Below, piece by piece: positions 38,439 through 47,359 of a stretch of 64,000 nt of DNA. Below the pieces are notes generated by a model. It ran no database searches. It saw nothing but the letters and a program-made list of their open reading frames with translations, and was not told the origin of the DNA. Each line of letters begins with the position of its first letter. The stretch's first letter is position 1. This DNA comes from Kineobactrum salinum (GTDB lineage Bacteria; Pseudomonadota; Gammaproteobacteria; Pseudomonadales; Halieaceae), in contig NZ_CP048711.1 of NCBI RefSeq assembly GCF_010669285.1, positions 3,038,001-3,102,000 of the forward strand. Direction: 5' to 3'. A program made the translations under genes and the position numbers.

Positions 38439-39479
38439 ATGAAACTGGGTATCTTGCTGGGTTACTCCGGTAAACAGATCGACATCCCCATCGATATGAT
38501 CCGTCAGGCAGAGTCGATGGGCTACGATTCAGTCTGGACCGCCGAAGCCTACGGCAGTGATGCCGTGACCGCGGCCACCTGGGTGCTGGCACAGACCGAA
38601 AAGATCCGGGTCGGCACCGCGATCATGCAGATGCCGGCCAGAACGCCCGCGATGTGCGCGATGACGGCGATGTCGCTCGACCAGCTGTCCGGGGGCCGCT
38701 TCATCGTCGGTCTGGGCGCCTCGGGGCCGCAGGTAGTCGAGGGCTGGCACGGCGTGCCCTACGGCAAGCCGGTAACCCGTACCCGCGAATATGTGCAGAT
38801 AATGCGCAAGATCATGGCCCGCGATAGCCCGGTCGAATTCCAGGGCAAGGAATACCAGCTGCCCAATACCGGGCCCGGTACCACGGGTCTGGGCAAGCCG
38901 CTGAAATCCATCCTGGCAGGCAACCCCGACATTCCCATCTATACCGCCTCCATCACGCCCGCCGGCCTGCGCTGTGCAGGCGAGGTGGCGGACGGGGTCT
39001 TCCCGGTGTGGATGGATCCGGACAAGTACGCTCTTCTTGGCGATCATCTCCAGGCCGGTTTCGACAAGGCCGGTGGCGGCAAGAGCCTCGCCGATTTTGA
39101 TGTCGCACCGTTTGTCTCCGTGGCCGTGAACGACGATCTCGACGCCGCCTACGATTCCCTGCGCCCCTGGTTGGCGCTGTACATTGGCGGCATGGGTGCG
39201 AAGGGCAAGAACTTCTACCACGACTATGCAAGCCGTGCCGGCTACGGTGAGGTGGCGTCGCGGATTCAGGATCTGTACCTGTCCGGGCAGAAGGCCGAGG
39301 CCGAAGCGCTGGTGCCGAACCAGCTGCTGGACGAGGTTGCGCTGGTGGGCCCCGAGGGACGGATTGTCGAACGACTGAGCCGCTGGAAGGCAGCAGAGGC
39401 TCGCGGTGAGGTCGGCACCATGTTGCTGGGCGTGCACGACCCGAAAGTACTGGAGCTGTTTGCCAGAGAATTGCTGTAG
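38439..39479 (+). CDS. LLM-class flavin/F420-dependent oxidoreductase
   Basis: A luciferase-like TIM-barrel oxidoreductase of 346 residues. The N-terminus MKLGILLGYSGKQIDIPIDM and ESMGYDSVWTAEAYGSD are typical of the F420-dependent subgroup; LDQLSGGRFIVGLGASGPQVVEGWHG is the family's signature. AGGAG lies upstream of the ATG. The true cofactor may be FMN, since no F420 biosynthesis gene is in view. Its TAG stop overlaps the GTG of the SDR by one base, so both belong to the acyl-CoA cluster, and a role in degradation of a cyclic or branched substrate is plausible. Confidence 0.85.
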   Translation: MKLGILLGYSGKQIDIPIDMIRQAESMGYDSVWTAEAYGSDAVTAATWVLAQTEKIRVGTAIMQMPARTPAMCAMTAMSLDQLSGGRFIVGLGASGPQVVEGWHGVPYGKPVTRTREYVQIMRKIMARDSPVEFQGKEYQLPNTGPGTTGLGKPLKSILAGNPDIPIYTASITPAGLRCAGEVADGVFPVWMDPDKYALLGDHLQAGFDKAGGGKSLADFDVAPFVSVAVNDDLDAAYDSLRPWLALYIGGMGAKGKNFYHDYASRAGYGEVASRIQDLYLSGQKAEAEALVPNQLLDEVALVGPEGRIVERLSRWKAAEARGEVGTMLLGVHDPKVLELFARELL

Positions 39480-40270
39480 TGGATGTTGCCGGACGTATCG
39501 CCATTGTCACCGGTGGTGGCAATGGTATTGGCCGGGCCCTGTGTGAGCGCTTCGCCCGGGAAGGCGCTGCCCGGGTAGTGGTGGCCGACCTCGAGCAGGA
39601 CAGTGCCCAGGCCGTCGCAGATGCCATCGGCGGCGATGCATTCGCGGTCGATGTGCGCGACGAGGCAGCGGTCAAGGCCATGGTGGAAGCGGTGGAGGCA
39701 CGCTACGGCCGGGTCGACCTGTGCTGCAGCAATGCGGGTATCATCGCTGGTGACGGCGAGCCGTGGTGGGCCACCTCGGCTGCCAACGCTACCTGGCAGG
39801 CAATGTGGGAGATCCACGTGATGGCTCATGTCTACGCCGCCCGCGCCTGTCTGCCGGGCATGCTGCAGCGCGGCGAGGGCTGTTTTGTCAATACCGCGTC
39901 CGCCGCCGGGTTGCTGAGCCAGGTGGGCGACGCCGCCTATTCCACCACCAAGCACGCCGCGATAGGCTTTGCCGAGTCACTGGCTATCACCCACGGCGAT
40001 GACGGTATCAAGGTATTCGTGTTGTGTCCCCAGGCGGTGGCTACCCGGATGATCGACAGTGTAGAGGAAGGTGGCACGGCCGGTGTGGACGGGGTTCTCA
40101 GCGCGGAACAGGTGGCCGACGCGGTGATGGAAGGGCTCGCAGCGGAGCGTTTCCTGATCCTGCCGCACCCCCAGGTCGCCGACTATCGGGCATTCAAGGC
40201 CGCGGACTACGACCGCTGGCTGGGGGGCATGCGCAAGCTGCGGCGCCGCTTTGGCAACCCCACGTTGTGA
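39479..40270 (+). CDS. short-chain dehydrogenase/reductase
   Basis: A classical SDR of 263 residues. The cofactor motif TGGGNGIGRALCERFA and the acidic end of strand two (VVVADLEQD) suggest NAD preference. The active site has NTASAAGLLSQ and the YSTTKHAAIGFAESL pair of Tyr and Lys. The GTG start overlaps the stop of the LLM oxidoreductase. It is last in the co-directional acyl-CoA group, and may oxidise a hydroxyacyl or ring hydroxyl group. The substrate cannot be read. Confidence 0.9.
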   Translation: MDVAGRIAIVTGGGNGIGRALCERFAREGAARVVVADLEQDSAQAVADAIGGDAFAVDVRDEAAVKAMVEAVEARYGRVDLCCSNAGIIAGDGEPWWATSAANATWQAMWEIHVMAHVYAARACLPGMLQRGEGCFVNTASAAGLLSQVGDAAYSTTKHAAIGFAESLAITHGDDGIKVFVLCPQAVATRMIDSVEEGGTAGVDGVLSAEQVADAVMEGLAAERFLILPHPQVADYRAFKAADYDRWLGGMRKLRRRFGNPTL

Positions 40271-40289
40271 CTTGCGTGCCACGCCCGGG

Positions 40290-42043
40290 ATGGATATGAG
40301 ACAGGAAAAGCACGAGCGCTTTGCGCGCACCATCCTGAACGGTTTTGAAGCCTACTTCGCCGAGTTCCAGAATATTACCCTGGCAGCCCGCTCGCGCTTT
40401 GAGGCCCAGGACTGGCTGGGCATGCACGCGGCCTCCATCGACCGTATCGATCTGTACAAGGACGCCACCACCCGTGTATTACAGTACGTAGAACTGATTG
40501 CCGGCAACCAGTTGCATGATTTCGGCTTCTGGCGGGCGGCCAAGGCCGCGTACGCGGATCTGATCCGCGGCCACAACAATTTCGAGATTGCCGAGACCTT
40601 TTTCAACTCAGTCTATTGCGCCGTGTTCAAGCATCGCAAGATACGCGATGAGCACGCCTTCGTGTTCTCCCCCAGGGCGACATGCCGGCTCCCGATGTGA
40701 GCAAGGTATACCGGGTCTATCCACTGGCCGGGTCCCTGGAAAAGCTGCTGCGGGAGCTGCTGCAGGACTATGCTTTCAGCCTGCCCTACGAGGATCTGGA
40801 GCGCGATATTGCCAGCATCGTCGACGTGACCGGGCGTTACCTGGCGCCGCGCTTCGATCTGCAGCGGAACGATATACAGTTCCAGACCCTGGAGCATCAC
40901 TTTTTCCGCAACAAGGGGGCCTACATTGTCGGCCGCATCGTATCGGGGCCCGATTCCATGCCCTTCGTGCTGCCTGTGCTGCACACGGAGTCCGGCGAGG
41001 TCTACATCGACACCATTTTGTTCGGCGCCGACAAGGTCAGTGTAATCTTCAGTTTCACCCGCGCCTATTTCATGGTGGACGCCCGGATACCCTCGCAGTA
41101 TGTCCTGTTCCTGCAGCAGTTGATGCCCGCCAAGCCCATCTCCGAGATCTACAGCTCGATGGGCTACAACAAGCACGGCAAGACCTATTATTACCGCTGC
41201 GCCTACCGGCACATGACGAGCACCCACGACCAGTTCAATGTCGCGCCCGGTATCAAGGGTATGGTCATGAGCGTGTTCACGCTGCCGTCCTACGACTTCG
41301 TATTCAAGATCATCAAGGACAGGTTTACCCCGCCCAAGGAAATGACCCGCGAGCAGGTGAAGGCCAAGTATCGCCTGGTGAAGCGCTGGGACCGGGCGGG
41401 CCGGATGGCCGATACCCAGGAATTCACCAACCTCGCCTTTGCCCGGGAACGGTTTTCCGATGAGCTGATGAAGGAGCTGCACAAGGTGGCGCCCTCTCTG
41501 ATCGAGGAGCACGGCAAGGCGCTGATAATCAAGCATGTCTACGTGGAACGGCGCATGACTCCGCTGAACCTGTATCTGCAAGACGCCAGTGACGAACAGG
41601 TGGTCGCGGTGATGGATGAGTATGGCAATGCGATCAAACAGCTGGCCGCGGCCAATATTTTTCCCGGCGACATGTTGCTGAAAAACTTCGGCGTCACCCG
41701 CCACGGCCGGGTGGTGTTCTATGACTATGATGAAATCGTCCCCCTGATGGAGTGCAACTTTCGCGAGATACCGGCTCCGCGCAACGAAGCGGAAGAGCTG
41801 GCCAGCAGTCCCTGGTACACAGTGGGGCCCAACGATATCTTTCCGGAAGAGTTTCGCTTGTTTTTCTCGGGGAACCAGCGCGCGCGCAGTGCGTTTGACG
41901 AAATGCACAGCGATATCTACCAGGCCTCGTTCTGGCAGGGGCTGCAGCAGCGAATCCGCGAGGGGCATGTGGAGGACTTCTTCCCCTACCGTCGTAAATT
42001 CCGCTTCAACCGTGCTCCAGCCAGGCAGGTGGCCGGGTCCTGA
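40290..42043 (+). CDS. aceK: isocitrate dehydrogenase kinase/phosphatase, frame broken
   Basis: AceK phosphorylates and dephosphorylates isocitrate dehydrogenase, steering carbon into the glyoxylate bypass during growth on acetate or fatty acids. About 584 residues when restored. The first part runs EKHERFARTILNGFEAYFAEF to NSVYCAVFKHRKIRDEHAFVF. The second, in another frame, runs DVSKVYRVYPL to FPYRRKFRFNRAP, with VVFYDYDEI and NIFPGDMLLKNFG in the kinase core. One extra C in the C5 run 40669-40673 joins them as FSPQGDMPAPD. The start is ATG at 40290 or 40296. It fits its fatty-acid-degrading neighbours. Confidence 0.93.
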
Positions 42044-42165
42044 CGGTACACGGCAGCCGGCCCGGCAAGGTCAGGCGTTCTTCGGCGCGGACGATCATGC
42101 CAGGTTGTCGGGCTTGGCCCAGGCCGCGCCAGCGTCACACCACGCGCAGGGGAGCAGCTGCTCAG

Positions 42166-43047
42166 CTATCGCTGAACCGGCGCAGTACCGCGCTTTTTCC
42201 GCAGCAGGGATTCCTGGGCCACGGACGCTACCAGGATGCCGTCGCGGGTATAGAAGCTGCCGCGGGAAAAGCCCCGCCCGCCCGCGGCACTGGGGCTGTC
42301 CATCGCATACAGCAGATAGTCGTCAACGCGCAATGGCCTGTGGAACCAGAGCGCGTGGTCCAGACTGGCAACCTGCAGCTCCGGGCTTTCGCCAGTGTAG
42401 GGATGGGCCAGCAGGGCGGCGCCCAGCAGCGCGAAGTCGGAGATGAACGCCAGCAGGGTCTGGTGCCGGATCGGATTGTCTCCGATCTCGCCCTCCGGGT
42501 CCAGGGTGCGGAGCCAGATGTATCGCTCGGGTTCCTGTGGCTGCGGGTCGAGGTAGTCCCGTGGCTTGACCGACCTGCTTTCGATCGGCAGCTGCATGGG
42601 CGGACGAAACCGGTCCGGGTGCTGCCTTGCCAGCTCGCTCCGATGCTCGAAATCAGTTGACAGCGATTCCGGCGCGGGAACCTGCGGCATTTCGAACTGG
42701 TGATCGAATCCGTCCTCGGCACTCTGGAAGGAGATTGATGTGTTGAATATCGGCACCCCATCCTGTTTTGCCACTACCCGGCGGGTGGTGAAACTGCCGC
42801 CGTCGCGGATCGGATCCACTTCATAGACGATCTGCATGGCCGGATTGCCCGGTCGCAGGAAGTAGGCATGCATCGAATGCGCACTGCGCGATGCATCCAC
42901 CGTTCGGCTGGCTGCATTCAGTGACTGTGCCAGCACCTGGCCGCCGAACACCCGCTGTGGTTTGGCGGGGCTGTTGCCGATGAACAGGTACTTGTCGATA
43001 CGCTGAACTTCCAGCAGGGATAGCAGTTGTTGCAGTTCTTTTGGCAT
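42166..43047 (-). CDS. tesB: acyl-CoA thioesterase II
   Basis: A double hot-dog thioesterase of 293 residues that releases free fatty acid from acyl-CoA. It has FIGNSPAKPQRVFGGQVLAQSLNAA, HSMHAYFLRPGNP, DGGSFTTRRVVAKQDG and late ASLDHALWFHRPLRVDDYLLY. The Asp of SLDHALWFH and the Q/T residues of the family's catalytic set are in place. GGAG lies six bases before the ATG at 43047. It follows the tandem TetR regulator by 25 bp on the same strand, so that regulator may control it. It is convergent with aceK. Confidence 0.94.
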   Translation of the reverse strand: MPKELQQLLSLLEVQRIDKYLFIGNSPAKPQRVFGGQVLAQSLNAASRTVDASRSAHSMHAYFLRPGNPAMQIVYEVDPIRDGGSFTTRRVVAKQDGVPIFNTSISFQSAEDGFDHQFEMPQVPAPESLSTDFEHRSELARQHPDRFRPPMQLPIESRSVKPRDYLDPQPQEPERYIWLRTLDPEGEIGDNPIRHQTLLAFISDFALLGAALLAHPYTGESPELQVASLDHALWFHRPLRVDDYLLYAMDSPSAAGGRGFSRGSFYTRDGILVASVAQESLLRKKRGTAPVQR

Positions 43048-43072
43048 GTCTGTCTCCAGCTGGTGGCGCGGG

Positions 43073-44368
43073 CTACTGGTGAGGACGCGGCCGCAGGCCA
43101 TTGAAAAATACATCAAAGTAATCCACTGCCGTGGCATCCAGATCATCCACCCGCCGCCATAACTTGATATCCATCGCCGCGTTGACCGCGCCGGCGATCA
43201 GATGCTGCGCAATGAAGGGTTCGATCTTGCGTATGCTGCTGTCGGCGATGCCGGCGCGGACCACGTCTCCGAAGCTTCGATTGAACTCTTCGGTACGCTC
43301 GAGAATCTGCTTGCGCCGGGGCAGCGGCAGTGCGGTGATCGTGTTGTAGCGTATCAGCGGGCCCTGGTCCGAGTTCTGGGCAAAGAAAATCCGGCGGCAG
43401 ATCTGGTCGAGCTTGTGCAGAGCAGAGCCTTCCAGCGCGGCGGCCTGGCGGTAGATGCCCTCGGTAATGTCCAGGGAATACACGTAGCAGTTGAACAGCA
43501 GGTCTTCCTTGTTCTTGATGTGGTAATAAAATGCGCCCTTGGACACATTCAAGTGTTCGGCAATCTCATCAAGAGAGGTGCCGTTAAAGCCCTGTTTATT
43601 GAAAAACCAGGTTCCCGCCTTGTAGAAGGCCTGTTGTTTCAGGCGTTTTTGCGCTTCCCGGTCAAAGCCGTGGATGTAGCCCGCCTGGGGTGGGTCCGGA
43701 CGCATGGGCGCCGGCACATACTCCCCGGAGCCGTTGTAGAAGCCGTACTCGACAATATCCCAGGCCTGTAGCGCAATATGGTCTACCTGGTCCTGGGGGT
43801 GACTGTGCAACCAGGAGAATATCCAGTCCAGAGAACCGATTATCGCACGGGTAGCCGACGTGGTTTCACATTGCCGCACGCTGCCGGTGGCTATTGCGTC
43901 GCGCAGATAACCTCGCAATCGCCTGAACATGGAGATGTAGCGCGCCTCCACCTCGCGGCGCTGCGGCCCGGGCAGGGAGGCGATTTCCAGCGGGGCAGCG
44001 AAGTGCGGGCCCCGGTTCTGGCGCGCCGCCAGCCAGGTTTCAAACTGCTGCAGGAAAAAGGCGCGGGCCCGATCAAGCGGCGCCGGAAACCGGGCCTCTA
44101 TCTCATCCATGCCCGCCAGATGATGTTCCAGCGTGGCGAGATAACACTGATAGATCAGTTCTTCCTTGGTCTTGACGTAATAGTAGAGGCTGGTCTTGGT
44201 CAGCCCCAGCGTCGCGGAGATATCCTGCAGAGTGGTTGCCCGGGAGCCCTTGGAATTGAACAGACGCGCCGCCTGGGACAGGATGGCAGTGCGCTTGGCA
44301 TCGTGCTGCGCCGAGCGGTTGAAGGGACTGTTCGACCCCGCGAGGCCGGTATCACTGATCTTAGCCAT
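43073..44368 (-). CDS. tandem double-TetR transcriptional regulator
   Basis: A 431-residue protein holding two full TetR-type units in one chain. The first helix-turn-helix reads TTLQDISATLGLTKTSLYYYVKTKEEL (about 45-72); the second reads TSLDEIAEHLNVSKGAFYYHIKNKEDL (about 265-292). Each is followed by its own helical ligand-binding half. A normal TetR is about 200 residues and dimerises, so this one may act as a built-in pseudo-dimer. It lies directly upstream of tesB, which suggests an acyl-CoA or fatty-acid ligand. That is inference. Confidence 0.87.
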   Translation of the reverse strand: MAKISDTGLAGSNSPFNRSAQHDAKRTAILSQAARLFNSKGSRATTLQDISATLGLTKTSLYYYVKTKEELIYQCYLATLEHHLAGMDEIEARFPAPLDRARAFFLQQFETWLAARQNRGPHFAAPLEIASLPGPQRREVEARYISMFRRLRGYLRDAIATGSVRQCETTSATRAIIGSLDWIFSWLHSHPQDQVDHIALQAWDIVEYGFYNGSGEYVPAPMRPDPPQAGYIHGFDREAQKRLKQQAFYKAGTWFFNKQGFNGTSLDEIAEHLNVSKGAFYYHIKNKEDLLFNCYVYSLDITEGIYRQAAALEGSALHKLDQICRRIFFAQNSDQGPLIRYNTITALPLPRRKQILERTEEFNRSFGDVVRAGIADSSIRKIEPFIAQHLIAGAVNAAMDIKLWRRVDDLDATAVDYFDVFFNGLRPRPHQ

Positions 44369-44458
44369 CACTGTCCTGACGCACCGGCGCAAATGCCGGA
44401 ATGTACCCGAAAGTCTGTAATTCCAACTTTAGGTATTTTTTTTGTCGCTGTCTACAGG

Positions 44459-45031
44459 TCAGGCAAGCTTTCTACATTCGCTGTGGCGGAAACAGGATGT
44501 CATGTGGTCGTTGACCATGCCGGTGGCCTGCATGTGTGCGTAGATGATGGTCGAGCCCACAAATGTAAAACCCCGCTTCTTCAGGTCCTTGCTGATGGTA
44601 TCTGAAAGCGCCGTTGTTGCGGGCACCTGCGCCATCGATGACCAGCTGTTCTGCAGTGGCTTGCCGTCGACGAACCTCCAGATATAGTCGGCAAAACTGC
44701 CGAATTTCGCCTGTATTTCCAGAAATGCCCGCGCATTCTTGCGCGCCCCGAAAACCTTGAGGCGATTGCGAATGATACGTGGATCCAACAGGATACGCTC
44801 CAGGCGCTTGTCGCTAAAGCGAGCGACTTTGGCGGCATCGAAATCCGCGAACAGTTCCCGGTAGCCCTCGCGTTTGCGCAACACAGTTATCCATGCGAGC
44901 CCCGCCTGTGCACCTTCCAGTAACAGAAACTCGAACAGTGTTTTGTCGTCGCGTACAGGAACGCCCCATTCCTGATCATGATAAGTGACATACAGCGGGT
45001 CGGTTCCACACCAACTGCAGCGATCTGCCAT
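44459..45031 (-). CDS. tag: DNA-3-methyladenine glycosylase I
   Basis: A base-excision repair glycosylase of 190 residues that removes 3-methyladenine. The N-terminus MADRCSWCGTDPLYVTYHDQEWGVP, EGAQAGLAWITVLRKREGYRE and the C-terminal YAHMQATGMVNDHMTSCFRH are typical; Cys and His at both ends form the zinc snap. The Glu in LLLEGAQAGLAW lies at the catalytic position. The ISL3 element is inserted 32 bp upstream of its start, so its promoter may be displaced or supplied by the element. Confidence 0.95.
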   Translation of the reverse strand: MADRCSWCGTDPLYVTYHDQEWGVPVRDDKTLFEFLLLEGAQAGLAWITVLRKREGYRELFADFDAAKVARFSDKRLERILLDPRIIRNRLKVFGARKNARAFLEIQAKFGSFADYIWRFVDGKPLQNSWSSMAQVPATTALSDTISKDLKKRGFTFVGSTIIYAHMQATGMVNDHMTSCFRHSECRKLA

Positions 45032-45063
45032 ATCCTCCCCTTCCTGGTCTACTGTTTGTCCGT

Positions 45064-46393
45064 GGGTCTTCCCCTATTCGGGTGGATCCATAGCCATTTC
45101 CCCGCTCTCCCCCTAAAATACCAGGCTCTAAATTGTCGGAATTGGCCTGGTTAGTCAATGGATGAATTGTCACTCTACGAACGCATTCTTGGGCTTCGTG
45201 ATCCTTGGGCTGTTGAGCATGTCGAGCTGTCCGAGGACGAGGTGGTTCATGTGTATATCGAGTACGATCGGGATACTGAAATCCTCTGTCCTGCGTGTGG
45301 TTCGGCATGTCCCCGTTACGACACCCGCGATAAGAGTTGGCGACATCTGGACACTTGTCAGTTCCAGACCATTGTCCATGGCGCTGTGCCCAGGGCTCAA
45401 TGCCATGAGCATGGCGTCTTACAGGTCGATGTTCCTTGGGCAGAAAGGAATTCCCGATTTACGCTTCTGTTTGAAGCGATGGCGATCAAATGGCTCAAAG
45501 AAGCCAGTATCAATGCAGTGAGCCGTCGCTTAGGACTCAGCTGGAATGCCATCGACGGAATCATGCGCCGTGCGGTAGAGCGTGGTCTGTCTGCCCGCCA
45601 ATCGGTGGATTACCACCATATTGCTGTTGATGAAATTAGCAGCAAGAAGGGACACAGGTATTTAACCATTATCTCCAATGATTCAGGTCAGGTAGTTGAT
45701 ATCCGGGATGATCGCACTAAAGGCAGTCTCGGTGACTTCTATAAAAGCCTGTCGGAGTGGGATCTAAAATCAATTGAAACCGTCAGCATGGATATGTCGC
45801 CGGCGTACCTTTCGGCCACCAAAGAGCACTTGAGTGATTGGGATCAAAAAATCTGCTTTGATAAATTTCATGTGGCTATGGACCTAAACAAAGCCGTTGA
45901 TGCCATCAGGAAGCAGGAGATGCGATGCGTCCCAACCGATTATAAAAAGCCTTTACATCTATCTCGCTTTAGTTGGTTGCGCTCCGAGGCCAGTTTAAAA
46001 CGCCACCACCGAGACACCATTAGTGCGCTTTCTAAAGTGGCAAAGAAAACAGCTCGAGCATGGGCAATTAGGCAGTACGCGATGCAGTTATGGAATTACT
46101 CGAGTCGGGGCTGGGCTCAGAGAGCTTGGAGCCGTTGGTATAGCTGGGCAGCCAGATGCCGGCTGGGTCCGATTAAAACAGTAGCCGCCAGCATTAAAAA
46201 GAACCTTTGGGGCATCATTAATGCCATTGTTCATGGAAAAAGCAATGCTGGAGCAGAAAGTATCAACAGCAGAATCAAGCTGCTAAAGGTTCGCGCGCGA
46301 GGGTTTAGAAATAAAGAGCGCTTTAAGACAGCGATCCTGTTTCATTTGGGAGGCTTACGCCTATTGCCCGCCCACCTGAATTAGGGAAGACCC
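45064..46393 (+). mobile_element. complete ISL3-family insertion sequence with 8-bp target duplication
   Basis: An element of 1330 bp with inverted ends: the left starts GGGTCTTCCCCTATTCGGGTGG (first 20 bp GGGTCTTCCCCTATTCGGGT) at 45064; the right, read inward from 46393, starts GGGTCTTCCCTAATTCAGGT. The flanks carry a perfect direct repeat TTGTCCGT (45056-45063 and 46394-46401), which proves both borders. One intact transposase is inside. Intact ends, gene and duplication indicate a recent insertion upstream of tag. Confidence 0.95.
45158..46384 (+). CDS. ISL3-family transposase
   Basis: A full-length transposase of 408 residues. It has the N-terminal zinc-ribbon cysteines (LCPACGSACPRY and QCHEHG), a helix-turn-helix region (RLGLSWNAIDGIMRRAV) and the DDE core AVDEISSKKGHRYLTIISND, SMDMSPAYLSATKEHL and CFDKFHVAMDLNKAVD, with late SNAGAESINSRIKLLKVRARGF supplying the glutamate. 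It ends nine bases before the right end of the element. Base use is less GC-rich than the host genes around it, as expected for a recent arrival. It is only distantly related to the transposase at 20086-21276. Confidence 0.95.
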   Translation: MDELSLYERILGLRDPWAVEHVELSEDEVVHVYIEYDRDTEILCPACGSACPRYDTRDKSWRHLDTCQFQTIVHGAVPRAQCHEHGVLQVDVPWAERNSRFTLLFEAMAIKWLKEASINAVSRRLGLSWNAIDGIMRRAVERGLSARQSVDYHHIAVDEISSKKGHRYLTIISNDSGQVVDIRDDRTKGSLGDFYKSLSEWDLKSIETVSMDMSPAYLSATKEHLSDWDQKICFDKFHVAMDLNKAVDAIRKQEMRCVPTDYKKPLHLSRFSWLRSEASLKRHHRDTISALSKVAKKTARAWAIRQYAMQLWNYSSRGWAQRAWSRWYSWAARCRLGPIKTVAASIKKNLWGIINAIVHGKSNAGAESINSRIKLLKVRARGFRNKERFKTAILFHLGGLRLLPAHLN

Positions 46394-46520
46394 TTGTCCG
46401 TACAGTATTATCGGCTTGCGATCAGCAGTTGTCCACTGCAGGCGCGAACACGTTGGTATGTGCTTCAGACGGCTTCAGACGGCTGGCGCCAAGCCACTGC
46501 CTGTGCGACACTTCTGGTCC

Positions 46521-47279
46521 ATGACTGATACGATCCTCTACGAACGCACCGGCCACATCGCACGGCTGGTGCTGAAAAACCCCGAGCAGCACAATGCCCT
46601 CGGCCAGGAACAGTTGCTTGCGATCCAGGCGCATCTGGAGACTGTGCGGCAGGATTCGCAATTGCGGGTCCTGATTATCACGGGGTGGGGCGACAAAACC
46701 TTTTGTGCGGGAGCATCACTGCAACAACTGGGGTCAGGCGAGTTGACGGGAGACGCCTTCCAGGAGACAACCGATCAGATTGCAGCCCTCGAAATACCTA
46801 CAATCTGCGCGATCAATGGCAACGTGTACGGCGGCGGTGTGGAACTGGCTCTCAGTTGCGATTTCCGGATTGGCATCGTGGGGAGTAAACTGAGAGTGCC
46901 GGCCGCCGCGATAGGGCTGTGCTATCCTGCCAGCGGCATCAATCGCTTCGTTGAACGCCTGGGACTCGGCGCTGCCAAGCGCATGCTGTTGGCAGCGGAA
47001 GCAATGTCTGCGGAAACCATGCACGACCTGGGTTTTCTCGATCACCTGGTACAGCCAGCCGGGCTGGATGAGGCCGCAGAAAAACTCGCCCGGGAAATTG
47101 CAGCGCTGGCACCACTGGCAATAAAGGCGATGAAACACATACTGCAGCAGGCGGCGGCAGGGAATATCGATCAGGACCAGGCCCGCGCGCGAGCGGACCA
47201 GTGCCTGCAATCCGAGGACCTGCAGGAAGGTTTTACGGCACAACGGGAAAAACGCAGCCCGCGATTCAAGGGGCAGTAG
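46521..47279 (+). CDS. enoyl-CoA hydratase/isomerase-family protein
   Basis: A crotonase-fold protein of 252 residues acting on an acyl-CoA thioester. It has the CoA-binding and oxyanion elements KNPEQHNALG, FCAGASLQQL and NGNVYGGGVELALSCDFRI. The first catalytic Glu (GGGVELAL) is present, but the second position, usually in a PEV.LG segment, reads PAAAIGLCYPASG without Glu. It may therefore not be a classical hydratase; isomerase or lyase roles are possible. It starts about 120 bp after the IS, next to the acyl-CoA genes on the other side. Confidence 0.87.
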   Translation: MTDTILYERTGHIARLVLKNPEQHNALGQEQLLAIQAHLETVRQDSQLRVLIITGWGDKTFCAGASLQQLGSGELTGDAFQETTDQIAALEIPTICAINGNVYGGGVELALSCDFRIGIVGSKLRVPAAAIGLCYPASGINRFVERLGLGAAKRMLLAAEAMSAETMHDLGFLDHLVQPAGLDEAAEKLAREIAALAPLAIKAMKHILQQAAAGNIDQDQARARADQCLQSEDLQEGFTAQREKRSPRFKGQ

Positions 47280-47359
47280 CACCCCGGACCGCGGATACAC
47301 GCCGTACGGGCCTGCTCGAGACCGGCCCACAATCAGGGCGAATGATTACACCCGGACAG

